From NCBI GenBank assembly GCA_947593275.1, contig CANQDN010000084.1:1-5441 (forward strand): a stretch of 5,441 nucleotides of DNA. Direction: 5' to 3'. Source of the stretch: an uncultured Bacilli bacterium (lineage in GTDB: Bacteria > Bacillota_I > Bacilli_A > RF39 > UBA660). The position numbers were made by a program, and so were the translations under genes. The notes under the pieces are model-generated. The model was given only the letters and a program-made list of their open reading frames with translations, ran no database searches and had not been told where the DNA came from. How positions within the stretch are numbered: position 1 is the stretch's first letter; every line of letters starts with the position of its first letter. Shown piece by piece: positions 1 to 5,441 of this stretch.

Positions 1-353
1 GAATGTTTAGTATTATTACTTATTCTACATCTATAATCGACAATATTTGTTTGAGCAGTAAATCTTTTATTACACATTTTACATTTATATTTTTGTTTAG
101 TTAATTCTAAATAACTTATTAATTCAGAAACTTTAGGTATTTTAATTAAAGATTTTTTAGTACCATTTTTAACAATAGAATTATCATTAATACAACCACA
201 TACAGGACAATATTCATAATTATTTTTCAAATAACCTTTATAAACAAGGACATTTTTACCATTGATTTTACGATTTTCTACAAAATTTTCATTAAAAATA
301 ATATTTTCATCTTTCATATTTAACGATTTTAAGATAGAATTAGATATAGACAT
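1..353 (-). CDS. ISL3-family transposase, N-terminal part (runs off left edge)
   Basis: I translated this by hand on the minus strand from the ATG at 353-351; the frame stays open for 117 codons to the window edge. The product would be the DDE-type transposase that cuts and joins the ends of an ISL3-family insertion sequence. What is visible is the N-terminal zinc-finger region of that family: CPVCG (Cys49, Cys52), then about 38 residues, then CKMCNKRF (Cys91, Cys94), a four-cysteine zinc site expected to bind the element's ends. The stretch after it (ISNNTK) also resembles the family. ISL3 transposases usually exceed 400 residues, so the helix-turn-helix and catalytic domains lie outside the window and I cannot say whether the gene is intact. 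The start is supported by an SD-like AAAGGA at 367-362, 8 nt upstream. Its own promoter and a start-masking inverted repeat lie just upstream. Confidence 0.85.
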   Translation of the reverse strand, partial: MSISNSILKSLNMKDENIIFNENFVENRKINGKNVLVYKGYLKNNYEYCPVCGCINDNSIVKNGTKKSLIKIPKVSELISYLELTKQKYKCKMCNKRFTAQTNIVDYRCRISNNTKH

Positions 354-416
354 AAGCAACTTCCTTTACTATTTTTGGCTAATATAATTGTAACAGGGCA
401 AGTTGCTCATGTCTAT
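346..416 (-). repeat. 17-bp inverted repeat that can mask the transposase start codon
   Basis: Arms 346-362 and 400-416 are complementary at 16 of 17 positions. The odd pair (354 with 408) is G-U in minus-strand RNA, so the RNA helix would be unbroken, with a 37-nt loop (363-399). The ATG (353-351) lies inside the inner arm, and the SD-like AAAGGA (367-362) sits at the loop edge with its last base in the stem. The outer arm overlaps the -35 box of the transposase promoter and lies upstream of the predicted transcription start (about 380). Native mRNA would therefore lack it, while read-through RNA would carry both arms. The repeat could also be a transposase-binding site. Confidence 0.75.
387..415 (-). 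promoter_or_regulatory. Promoter of the ISL3 transposase gene
   Basis: On the minus strand there is a -35 box TAGACA (415-410, 5 of 6 to TTGACA), a spacer of exactly 17 nt, and a -10 box TACAAT (392-387, 5 of 6 to TATAAT). The predicted start is near 380, giving a 5' UTR of about 27 nt that contains the SD site but not the outer arm of the inverted repeat. The -35 box lies within that arm, so transposase bound to the repeat could also repress transcription; this last point is inference. Confidence 0.65.
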
Positions 417-428
417 TTTTTTTGCAAC

Positions 429-463
429 AAAAAAGAAGTGATAAAAATTTATTTCATCACTCC
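429..463 (-). terminator. Intrinsic terminator
   Basis: On the minus strand, arm 463-452 pairs with 446-435 in a 12-bp stem including two G-U pairs. The loop is 5 nt (451-447, TAAAT), followed at once by six T residues (434-429). The plus strand has no T-run after the stem, so it works leftward only. It would end the candidate small RNA, catch read-through from the three-gene operon whose last stop is 172 nt upstream, and shield the transposase gene from outside transcription. It may belong either to the chromosome or to the outer tip of the insertion sequence. Confidence 0.75.
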
Positions 464-496
464 TTAATGTTTAAGAACCATAATTATTAATGTTTA
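464..496. repeat. 10-bp direct repeat TTAATGTTTA, two copies
   Basis: TTAATGTTTA occurs at 464-473 and again at 487-496, 23 bp apart start to start, inside the candidate RNA region and directly beside the terminator stem. In sequence this AT-rich it may be chance. The first copy abuts one possible outer boundary of the insertion sequence (463). Confidence 0.4.
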
Positions 497-571
497 TAAC
501 AGTAATAACACGGACGTGAACGTCTACAAAAAGAATTAGTAGATGTTATGTTCCTAACACTCTACATTTTT

Positions 572-599
572 ATTATAACAGATTTTACATAAATTACAA
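572..599 (-). promoter_or_regulatory. Extended -10 promoter reading toward the candidate small RNA
   Basis: The minus strand has a consensus -10 TATAAT (577-572) preceded by TG and one base (TGTTATAAT), the extended -10 form. A weaker -35 TTGTAA (599-594, 4 of 6) lies 16 nt upstream. Transcription would start near 565, at the first hairpin of the candidate RNA. It sits 35 nt past the stop of the reductase gene, so it drives something separate from the operon. AT-rich DNA yields chance TATAAT matches; the extended form and the terminator 110 nt downstream raise the likelihood. Confidence 0.55.
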
Positions 600-606
600 G
601 TAAATT

Positions 607-629
607 TAGTTATTCATATATTATAACTA
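607..629 (+). terminator. Weak AT-rich hairpin, terminator-shaped on the plus strand
   Basis: TAGTTAT (607-613) pairs with ATAACTA (623-629), 7 bp around a 9-nt loop. On the plus strand it is followed by a run of T (630-636); on the minus strand it is not. No plus-strand gene is visible that it would terminate, and the stem has only one G-C pair at each turn, so function is doubtful. It could reduce antisense transcription into the reductase gene or simply be AT-rich sequence just after the stop codon. Confidence 0.2.
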
Positions 630-634
630 TTTTT

Positions 635-1759
635 TTATATATCTAATCTTAAAACTATATCACTTTCCGGATACGTCACACATGGATGAATATAATCATT
701 TTCACTCAAATCTTTTTCCATACTACCCCCAACCATCTTTACTTTCCCTTCTAAAAGAATACTCCTACAATACCCACATATTCCTACTCGGCACATAGAA
801 GGAGCTTTAATTTTCGCTTTTTCCATTGCTACAAGCAAAGTCTCATCACTCCGACACTCACATATAACAAAATCATTTTTCATAATAACTTTTAATTCAT
901 AAGTATCCTCTTCTAAAGGCTTATAATCTATTTGAAAATTTTCATAATGCACACATTTTTTAGGAATATTAAACTCACTTAATATTTCATTCATTGTTTG
1001 ATATAAAGCTTTCGGTCCACACATCAATATAGTATTAAATTCTTTTATATAAGGCTCAATCATTTCTCTATTTATATGCCCTGACAAATATTTCTTATTT
1101 TCTTCTCTAGTTAAAGTAATAATAAACTTAACCTTTTTACTTCTTTTATTAATCTCTTCTATCTCTTTTTTAAATATGATATCTTCTTCTCTTTTAACTG
1201 AATAAAATACCGTCATATTACAATCATATAATCCATCATTTATAGCGTACGCTAAAGCCATAAAAGGTGTAACACCACTACCTCCACAAACTCCAATAAC
1301 ATTCTTTTCATCTCTTAAACTATTATACCCAAAATCACCCATTGGTAGTGATATTTCTAAAGTATCTCCCACTTTTACTTGATCAAGCATATAATTACTT
1401 ACTAATCCATCTTCTACTCTTTTTATAGTTATCCGATACATATCTTTAAGAGCCATTTTAGGAGAACTTGATAAAGAATAAGCTCGAGATACCTCCATAT
1501 CATCAATATTTAACTTAACACTTATGTAACTACCTGCCCTAAAAGATCTTAATTTCCTTGTCCCAGCTTCACTATTTGGCACTAAAATAAATGACTTTGT
1601 ATCCGGTGTTTCTTCCACTATTTCTTTTACTTTAACATATAAAGTATCCGTGATTTCTTTAACAACTTTATCAATATAAGTATCTAAAATACTCTTACTA
1701 GAATAACTTTCTATTATCTTTTTTCTTTCTTCTTTTAATTTACTTATCTTACTATCCAT
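635..1759 (-). CDS. NAD(P)H-dependent flavoprotein reductase with C-terminal [2Fe-2S] domain
   Basis: This 374-residue soluble electron-transfer protein is of the ferredoxin-NADP reductase (FNR) superfamily. It should take hydride from NAD(P)H onto its flavin and pass single electrons through an iron-sulfur cluster to a partner. Visible parts: a lysine-rich helical stretch (residues 1-45) not typical of the family; the flavin-binding barrel (about 46-145) with RAYS at 92-95; the nucleotide-binding domain with GGSGVTP at 159-165 and CGP at 247-249; the HYENF motif at 271-275; and a plant-type ferredoxin domain (about 287-374) with all four ligands, Cys323, Cys328, Cys331 and Cys360 (C-x4-C-x2-C-x28-C). 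The domain order FNR then ferredoxin matches reductases of oxygenases and Hcr, the NADH reductase of hybrid-cluster protein. There are no membrane segments. It is last in the operon, 2 bp after the FAD oxidoreductase, which is its most likely partner. The partner and the NADH versus NADPH choice cannot be told from sequence. Confidence 0.9.
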   Translation of the reverse strand: MDSKISKLKEERKKIIESYSSKSILDTYIDKVVKEITDTLYVKVKEIVEETPDTKSFILVPNSEAGTRKLRSFRAGSYISVKLNIDDMEVSRAYSLSSSPKMALKDMYRITIKRVEDGLVSNYMLDQVKVGDTLEISLPMGDFGYNSLRDEKNVIGVCGGSGVTPFMALAYAINDGLYDCNMTVFYSVKREEDIIFKKEIEEINKRSKKVKFIITLTREENKKYLSGHINREMIEPYIKEFNTILMCGPKALYQTMNEILSEFNIPKKCVHYENFQIDYKPLEEDTYELKVIMKNDFVICECRSDETLLVAMEKAKIKAPSMCRVGICGYCRSILLEGKVKMVGGSMEKDLSENDYIHPCVTYPESDIVLRLDI

Positions 1760-1761
1760 CG

Positions 1762-3231
1762 TTAATCTCCTTTATTATTTAATAACTTTTCTGTTACAAA
1801 ATAGCCACTATAAAAAGCATTATCAATCCCCGGTCCAAACACTGAATATGCTCCCACAAACTCTAAATTAGGAATCTTTTCATCTTTATAAGCAAGTAAT
1901 CTATTAATACTATTATCATACCCTTTAAGACTATAACCAAACATACTACCATTAACACTATTAGTTATTTTTTCTAACCTAAAAGGCGTAACTACTTCTA
2001 TTTCTTCAATATATTCTCTAATATCAATATTATAAGCTTCTTCAAATTTTGTCACTAAATCATTTGCTAGATTCTCTTTTAATTTATTAATATCTCCATT
2101 CTTATCATCAAATACATCACTAAAATAAATTCTTTTTAAAACCAATATAGTAGTATTTTTAGGACTCGCTTCCTCATTTACAACATTTGGTACATATCCA
2201 ATCCAAGTATCATGATATAAATCATTCATATAACTAACATTAGTAACACTATCCATATTTTTAAAATGATAATACTTATAATTATTTAAACCTATTTCTT
2301 CTCGACTTCTATTAAGCCCTAGATACACCACAACCCCATTAGGAGATAAACTTCTAGCATTTTCTAATCTATTAACCATTTTATTTGGAGTCTTAATTAA
2401 TTCTTTAAAAACATATCTTTTAGCTAAATCACAAATAACTACTCTTCCCTTATATTCCAAGTTATCTTTAGTCTTTACTACTTTAAAACCATCATCTTCA
2501 ATAATATCCGTAACATAAGAATTATAATATATTTTACCCCCATTTTTTTGATAATAATTAACTAAATCTAAACTAAAACCAATATTTTTCTTATTTATTA
2601 TAACATCTTTTTTAAATATTAACTTATACATAAATAAAGCATAATCAATAAAACTTAATTTATTTAAAGGGCTTCCCAAATCTAAATACCAAATTCCCAG
2701 TCTATTAATAACTTCTTTATCTAATCCTAAATCTTTTAATCCATCCAAAGCTGTATAATCTATATATTTTTGAAAATGGGGATAATTACTTAAACTCTCA
2801 TTTTTTTGAAGCGCTCTTACTGCCTCATGAATCTCTTTAATAATCTTTAAAAATTCTTTTAACTTAGTAATTGTTCCTTCTTTAAACTCTTCTAATTTAA
2901 CAATAAATTCTTCAAAATCTCCATCAATTATATAAGAAGTATTTTTAGCGTCTTTAATATTAATATTTAAAGGAATTAAAGTAGTATCAAGATCTATCCC
3001 ATACTTATTTAAAACAGTCTGAACATCTCCAATATACTCACTATTACCATAATTATATAAATCATAAATACTTGTATCAAACTCAAATCTTCCTTTTTTA
3101 AAAGTCGAAACTAAACCTCCAGGCAAGCTATTTTTCTCTAATATAAGCACTTTCTTTTTATTCTTAATAAGATTAAGTCCTGCACTTATTCCTCCCATAC
3201 CCGCTCCGACAATTATATAATCATATATCAT
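1762..3231 (-). CDS. FAD-dependent oxidoreductase of the phytoene desaturase / CrtISO / RetSat type
   Basis: This 489-residue flavoprotein has the size of the CrtI-like amine-oxidase superfamily. The N-terminal Rossmann motif is DYIIVGAGMGG (G9, G11, G13, G14) and ends in the acidic LEK (31-33) expected to hold the FAD ribose. It is followed by PGG at 37-39 and GRFEFD at 47-52, matching the family's second FAD segment. Near the C-terminus, TPFRLEKIT (415-423), GSMFGYS (428-434) and FVGAYSVFGPG with NAFYSG (458-476) correspond to the FAD-closing region of carotenoid isomerases and retinol saturases. Members desaturate, isomerise or saturate C=C bonds in lipids. No other carotenoid gene is visible, so a carotenoid role is unsupported. 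The protein begins in a 4-bp overlap with phosphoketolase and is followed 2 bp later by a [2Fe-2S] reductase. That arrangement suggests reductive use, such as double-bond saturation; this is inference. No signal peptide is seen. Confidence 0.85.
   Translation of the reverse strand: MIYDYIIVGAGMGGISAGLNLIKNKKKVLILEKNSLPGGLVSTFKKGRFEFDTSIYDLYNYGNSEYIGDVQTVLNKYGIDLDTTLIPLNINIKDAKNTSYIIDGDFEEFIVKLEEFKEGTITKLKEFLKIIKEIHEAVRALQKNESLSNYPHFQKYIDYTALDGLKDLGLDKEVINRLGIWYLDLGSPLNKLSFIDYALFMYKLIFKKDVIINKKNIGFSLDLVNYYQKNGGKIYYNSYVTDIIEDDGFKVVKTKDNLEYKGRVVICDLAKRYVFKELIKTPNKMVNRLENARSLSPNGVVVYLGLNRSREEIGLNNYKYYHFKNMDSVTNVSYMNDLYHDTWIGYVPNVVNEEASPKNTTILVLKRIYFSDVFDDKNGDINKLKENLANDLVTKFEEAYNIDIREYIEEIEVVTPFRLEKITNSVNGSMFGYSLKGYDNSINRLLAYKDEKIPNLEFVGAYSVFGPGIDNAFYSGYFVTEKLLNNKGD
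1767..1773 (-). promoter_or_regulatory. Strong ribosome binding site of the [2Fe-2S] reductase gene
   Basis: AAAGGAG (1773-1767) lies 7 nt before the ATG at 1759-1757 and fixes that start. It sits within the last codons of the upstream flavoprotein gene, whose stop codon is at 1764-1762, so ribosomes finishing that gene can restart here. Confidence 0.8.
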
Positions 3232-3247
3232 AAGTATTCCCCTCTCT
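3228..3247 (-). promoter_or_regulatory. ATGA stop-start overlap with SD site
   Basis: The phosphoketolase stop TGA (3230-3228) and the flavoprotein start ATG (3231-3229) share the bases ATGA. A purine-rich AGAGAGGGG (3247-3239) lies 7 nt before the ATG. This is the usual arrangement for translational coupling and ties flavoprotein synthesis to that of phosphoketolase. Confidence 0.8.
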
Positions 3248-5441
3248 TCATATTATTAAACTTAAAATTTACTATCTCTGGCATATCTTCCCCATATTCT
3301 TTAATATATTCTTTATGCTTATTAAGCATCTTTTCGGCATATTCTTCTAATTTAGTAGCTTCCATTGTTTTTAAATTCAAATGTTTTAAAGCAAGCTTTA
3401 TTAAACTAAACCGATCAATTCCATTTAATACTCGCATATCAAAAGGTGTTGTAATTGCTCCTTCTTCTTTATATCCTCGAACATGTAAATTACCATTATG
3501 TCTATTATAAGTTAACTCATGAATTAAATTAGCATATCCATGAAAAGCCATAATAATTGGTTTATCCATCGTAAATAATAAATCATATTCTTGATCTGTT
3601 AACCCATGAGGATGAACTTCATTACTTACTAATTTCATTAAATCTATAACATTTATTACTCTAATTTTAATATTTGGTAAATATTCTTGCATTATTTTCG
3701 CAGTTGCAATTATTTCTAAATTAGGCGTATCCCCTGCACTAGCTAAAACTAAATCTACATCATCATTCGTATCATTGCTTGCAAAAGCGAGTCTTCCTAT
3801 TCCTTTAGTACAATGTTCTATTGCTTGTTCTTTATTTAACCACTGAATAGAAGGATGTTTACTTGCTACTACTACATTTACATAATCTTTCGATCTCGTA
3901 ATATGATCAAAAACTGATATTAAAGTATTAGTATCAATTGGTAAATATATTCTTACAATATCGGCTTTTTTGGTAACTATATGATTTAAAAATCCGGGAT
4001 CTTGATGTGTAAATCCATTATGATCTTGTTGCCAAACATGACTAACAAGTAAAATATTTAAACTAGAAATAGGTTCTCTCCAAGGTATTTCTTTGCATAT
4101 CTTTAACCATTTAGCGTGCTGAGATACCATACTATCAATAATCCGACTAAAAGATTCATAAGTATGAATAAAACCATGACGACCAGTAAGAAGATAACCT
4201 TCAAGCATTCCCTCACAAGCATGCTCTGATAAAAAGCTATCAATTACTGCTCCATCTGTATTTAAATACTCATCATTTTCTATAACCTCTCCATTCCATT
4301 TCCGATTAGTTACTTCAAATACATGATTTAAACGATTAGATAAAGCTTCATCAGGCCCAAATATTCTATAATTATTTTTATTTAATTTAACTATATCACG
4401 AATAAATTTTGAAAGTTCCAACATATCACTCGCATATATTTCTCCCGGATAAGCAACATCAATCATATATTTCTTAAAATCCGGAATTTCTAACTCTCTA
4501 AGTATTTTCCCTCCGTTCGCGTTTATATTTGCACCCATTCTATTATCAGGTAAAGGAATAAGTTCTTGTAAACCTTTTTTTAACGTTCCATTTTGATCAA
4601 ACAACTCATAAGGCCGATAGCTTTTAAGCCATTCTTCTAACACTTCTAGATTTGTCTTTGCTTCTTCATTTACTACCAAAGGTATTTGATGAGCTCTAAA
4701 TGTTCCCTGTATTTCTTTACCACCAACTTCTTTAGGCCCCGTCCATCCTTTTGGTGTTTCCAAAACTAACATTGGCCAAATAGGTCTTGTTGTATCATTT
4801 TCTTCTACTGCATGTTTTTTTATGGCCATAATTTTTTCTACAATTAAATCTAAAGCATAAGTCATACTCTCATGAATTTGCGCAGTATTTTGATAACTAA
4901 CAAAAATTGGTTCCCAGCCCATTCCTTTAAAATACATCGTAAGTTCTTCTCGACTAATTCGTGATAAAACTGTTGGATTTGCAATCTTATAACCATTTAA
5001 ATGTAAAATTGGTAATACCACTCCATCACTAATAGGATTTAAAAACTTATTTAACTGCCAACTAGTCGCAAGAGGTCCAGTTTCCGCTTCTCCATCCCCA
5101 ATAACACACGCAGCCCATAAAGTAGGATTATCTAAAACTGCTCCAAAAGCATGAGCAAGACTATAGCCAAGCTCTCCCCCTTCATTTATACTTCCCGGAA
5201 TCTCTGGTGCTACATGACTAGATGTTCCTCCCGGAAAACTAAATCTTTTTACCAATTTTTTTAACCCATCATAATCATAAGTAATATCTGGATAAAGCTC
5301 ACTATAAGTCTTTTCTAAATAAACATTCGAATAAGCGGCTCCTCCCCCATGCCCTGGTCCACTTATATAAATCATATTTAGATCATATTTCTTAATTATT
5401 CTATTTAAATGAACATAACAAAAATTTTGCCCCGGAGTTGT
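3228..5441 (-). CDS. xfp: Phosphoketolase (xylulose-5-P / fructose-6-P), 5' end beyond right edge
   Basis: This is a cytosolic thiamine-diphosphate enzyme that splits xylulose 5-phosphate (and in many members fructose 6-phosphate) with phosphate into acetyl phosphate plus glyceraldehyde 3-phosphate or erythrose 4-phosphate, the key step of heterolactic and bifid-type fermentation. The frame is open to base 5441. The 22 codons before the Met at 5375 encode family-typical sequence (FCYVHLNRIIKKYDLN), so that Met is internal; 737 residues are present of roughly 790-800. Numbering from that Met: GPGHGG at 6-11, EGGELGY at 65-71 (phosphoketolase signature), the diphosphate/metal motif GDGEAETG at 93-100, GWTGPKE at 210-216, SEHACEGM at 383-390, and the QDHNGFTHQDPGF block at 450-462. 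The C-terminal domain ends normally (GYKEEGAITTPFDMRVLN at 634-651). All expected blocks are present. Substrate preference cannot be read from this. It is the first visible gene of the operon, and its promoter lies outside the window. Confidence 0.96.
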   Translation of the reverse strand, partial: TTPGQNFCYVHLNRIIKKYDLNMIYISGPGHGGGAAYSNVYLEKTYSELYPDITYDYDGLKKLVKRFSFPGGTSSHVAPEIPGSINEGGELGYSLAHAFGAVLDNPTLWAACVIGDGEAETGPLATSWQLNKFLNPISDGVVLPILHLNGYKIANPTVLSRISREELTMYFKGMGWEPIFVSYQNTAQIHESMTYALDLIVEKIMAIKKHAVEENDTTRPIWPMLVLETPKGWTGPKEVGGKEIQGTFRAHQIPLVVNEEAKTNLEVLEEWLKSYRPYELFDQNGTLKKGLQELIPLPDNRMGANINANGGKILRELEIPDFKKYMIDVAYPGEIYASDMLELSKFIRDIVKLNKNNYRIFGPDEALSNRLNHVFEVTNRKWNGEVIENDEYLNTDGAVIDSFLSEHACEGMLEGYLLTGRHGFIHTYESFSRIIDSMVSQHAKWLKICKEIPWREPISSLNILLVSHVWQQDHNGFTHQDPGFLNHIVTKKADIVRIYLPIDTNTLISVFDHITRSKDYVNVVVASKHPSIQWLNKEQAIEHCTKGIGRLAFASNDTNDDVDLVLASAGDTPNLEIIATAKIMQEYLPNIKIRVINVIDLMKLVSNEVHPHGLTDQEYDLLFTMDKPIIMAFHGYANLIHELTYNRHNGNLHVRGYKEEGAITTPFDMRVLNGIDRFSLIKLALKHLNLKTMEATKLEEYAEKMLNKHKEYIKEYGEDMPEIVNFKFNNMKRGEYL

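Larger units (their letters stand above)
1..463 (-). mobile_element. Partial ISL3-family insertion sequence, transposase-proximal end
   Basis: The transposase fragment with its promoter and inverted repeat marks one end of an insertion sequence reading leftward. The outer boundary is not resolved because the opposite end is outside the window, so the terminal repeats cannot be compared. The element reaches at least to about 416, the end of the inverted repeat and -35 box. It may include the small palindrome at 418-434 (TTTTTTG on one side, CAAAAAA on the other, 3-nt loop), or even end at 463, where the terminator stem begins with GGAGTGAT read inward. ISL3 elements typically make 8-bp target duplications; the second copy would be beyond the left edge. 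Confidence 0.6.
429..565 (-). ncRNA. Candidate structured small RNA (about 137 nt), family not recognised
   Basis: A promoter-like sequence (572-599) and an intrinsic terminator (429-463) bracket this stretch, which has no credible ORF. In transcription order it can fold into three hairpins before the terminator. H1 is 565-539: stem of 5+5 bp with one bulged G at 560 and a 6-nt loop GGAACA. H2 is 524-513: 4 bp with loop TTCA. H3 is 508-484: 6 bp, one mismatch, 4 bp, 3-nt loop. The H1 loop can also pair with GTTCT at 478-474 (one G-U), a possible pseudoknot. It does not match tRNA, SRP RNA, 6S, tmRNA or a riboswitch I know. It could be a trans-acting RNA, the operon's 3' UTR, or a leader cut off from its gene by the insertion sequence. 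The ends are estimates. Confidence 0.45.
635..5441 (-). other. Three-gene operon: phosphoketolase, FAD oxidoreductase, [2Fe-2S] reductase
   Basis: All three genes read leftward with junctions of -4 bp (ATGA overlap) and +2 bp, and each downstream gene has its own SD site inside the preceding gene. There is no room for internal terminators. The operon promoter and any further upstream genes are outside the right edge. No strong terminator lies directly after the last stop (637-635); the first good one in this direction is at 429-463. Confidence 0.85.

Noticed and set aside
429..565. Small protein gene in the structured intergenic stretch
   Set aside because: Minus-strand ATGs here lead to stops within a few codons (for example ATG-TAG near 567) and none has a suitable ribosome binding site.
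429..565. Known riboswitch or housekeeping RNA (fluoride, SRP, 6S)
   Set aside because: Conserved cores I could recall, such as the SRP tetraloop helix, the fluoride GGCGAUG motif and the 6S open bubble, do not match.
607..629. Terminator of the three-gene operon
   Set aside because: The hairpin is AT-rich with a 9-nt loop and has no T-run on the minus strand, where the operon reads. The T-run is on the plus strand, where there is no gene.
1..634. CRISPR array, toxin-antitoxin or defence genes
   Set aside because: There are no regularly spaced repeats and no second ORF. The left end is explained by an insertion sequence and a signal-rich intergenic region.
1762..3231. Carotenoid biosynthesis gene (crtI or crtN)
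   Set aside because: The fold fits, but no phytoene synthase, dehydrosqualene synthase or other carotenoid gene is visible, and the neighbours point elsewhere. A pathway name would overreach.
635..5441. Mycoplasma-type code (TGA as tryptophan)
   Set aside because: All three operon proteins are full length with TGA acting as a stop (phosphoketolase ends in TGA) and tryptophans encoded by TGG.

Overview
The window is AT-rich and every supported gene lies on the minus strand. The genes use the standard code: tryptophan is TGG and no in-frame TGA is read through. Purine-rich Shine-Dalgarno sites precede the starts. Together with the protein types (a phosphoketolase, an ISL3-type transposase, a CrtI/RetSat-like flavoprotein), this suggests a low-GC Firmicutes or Bacilli-like anaerobe, perhaps a gut lineage. 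That assignment is inference; no rRNA or other taxonomic marker is present.

Reading in the direction of transcription (right to left), positions 5441-635 hold a tight three-gene unit. First comes a thiamine-diphosphate phosphoketolase whose 5' end lies beyond the right edge; the coding frame is open to the last base, so the Met at 5375 is internal. It overlaps by 4 bp (ATGA) a 489-residue FAD protein of the phytoene desaturase / carotenoid isomerase / retinol saturase type. Two bases separate that gene from a 374-residue flavoprotein reductase (FNR fold) with a C-terminal plant-type [2Fe-2S] domain. The last two look like a redox pair, with the reductase taking electrons from NAD(P)H and the CrtI/RetSat-like protein using them on an unknown, perhaps unsaturated, substrate. 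Co-transcription with phosphoketolase points to a tie with carbon and redox balance, but the sequence does not name the substrate.

Positions 634-354 are non-coding but dense in signals. An extended -10 promoter (572-599) reads left into about 137 nt that contain three hairpins and end in a good intrinsic terminator (429-463). This is a candidate small RNA, or a leader or 3' UTR element, and I do not recognise its family.

Positions 1 to about 416-463 are the first part of an ISL3-family insertion sequence: the N-terminal 117 residues of its transposase (zinc-finger region), its own promoter, and a 17-bp inverted repeat whose inner arm covers the transposase start codon. The repeat is placed so that only transcripts entering from outside could fold it and hide the start, as known for IS10 and IS50. 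The element continues off the left edge.
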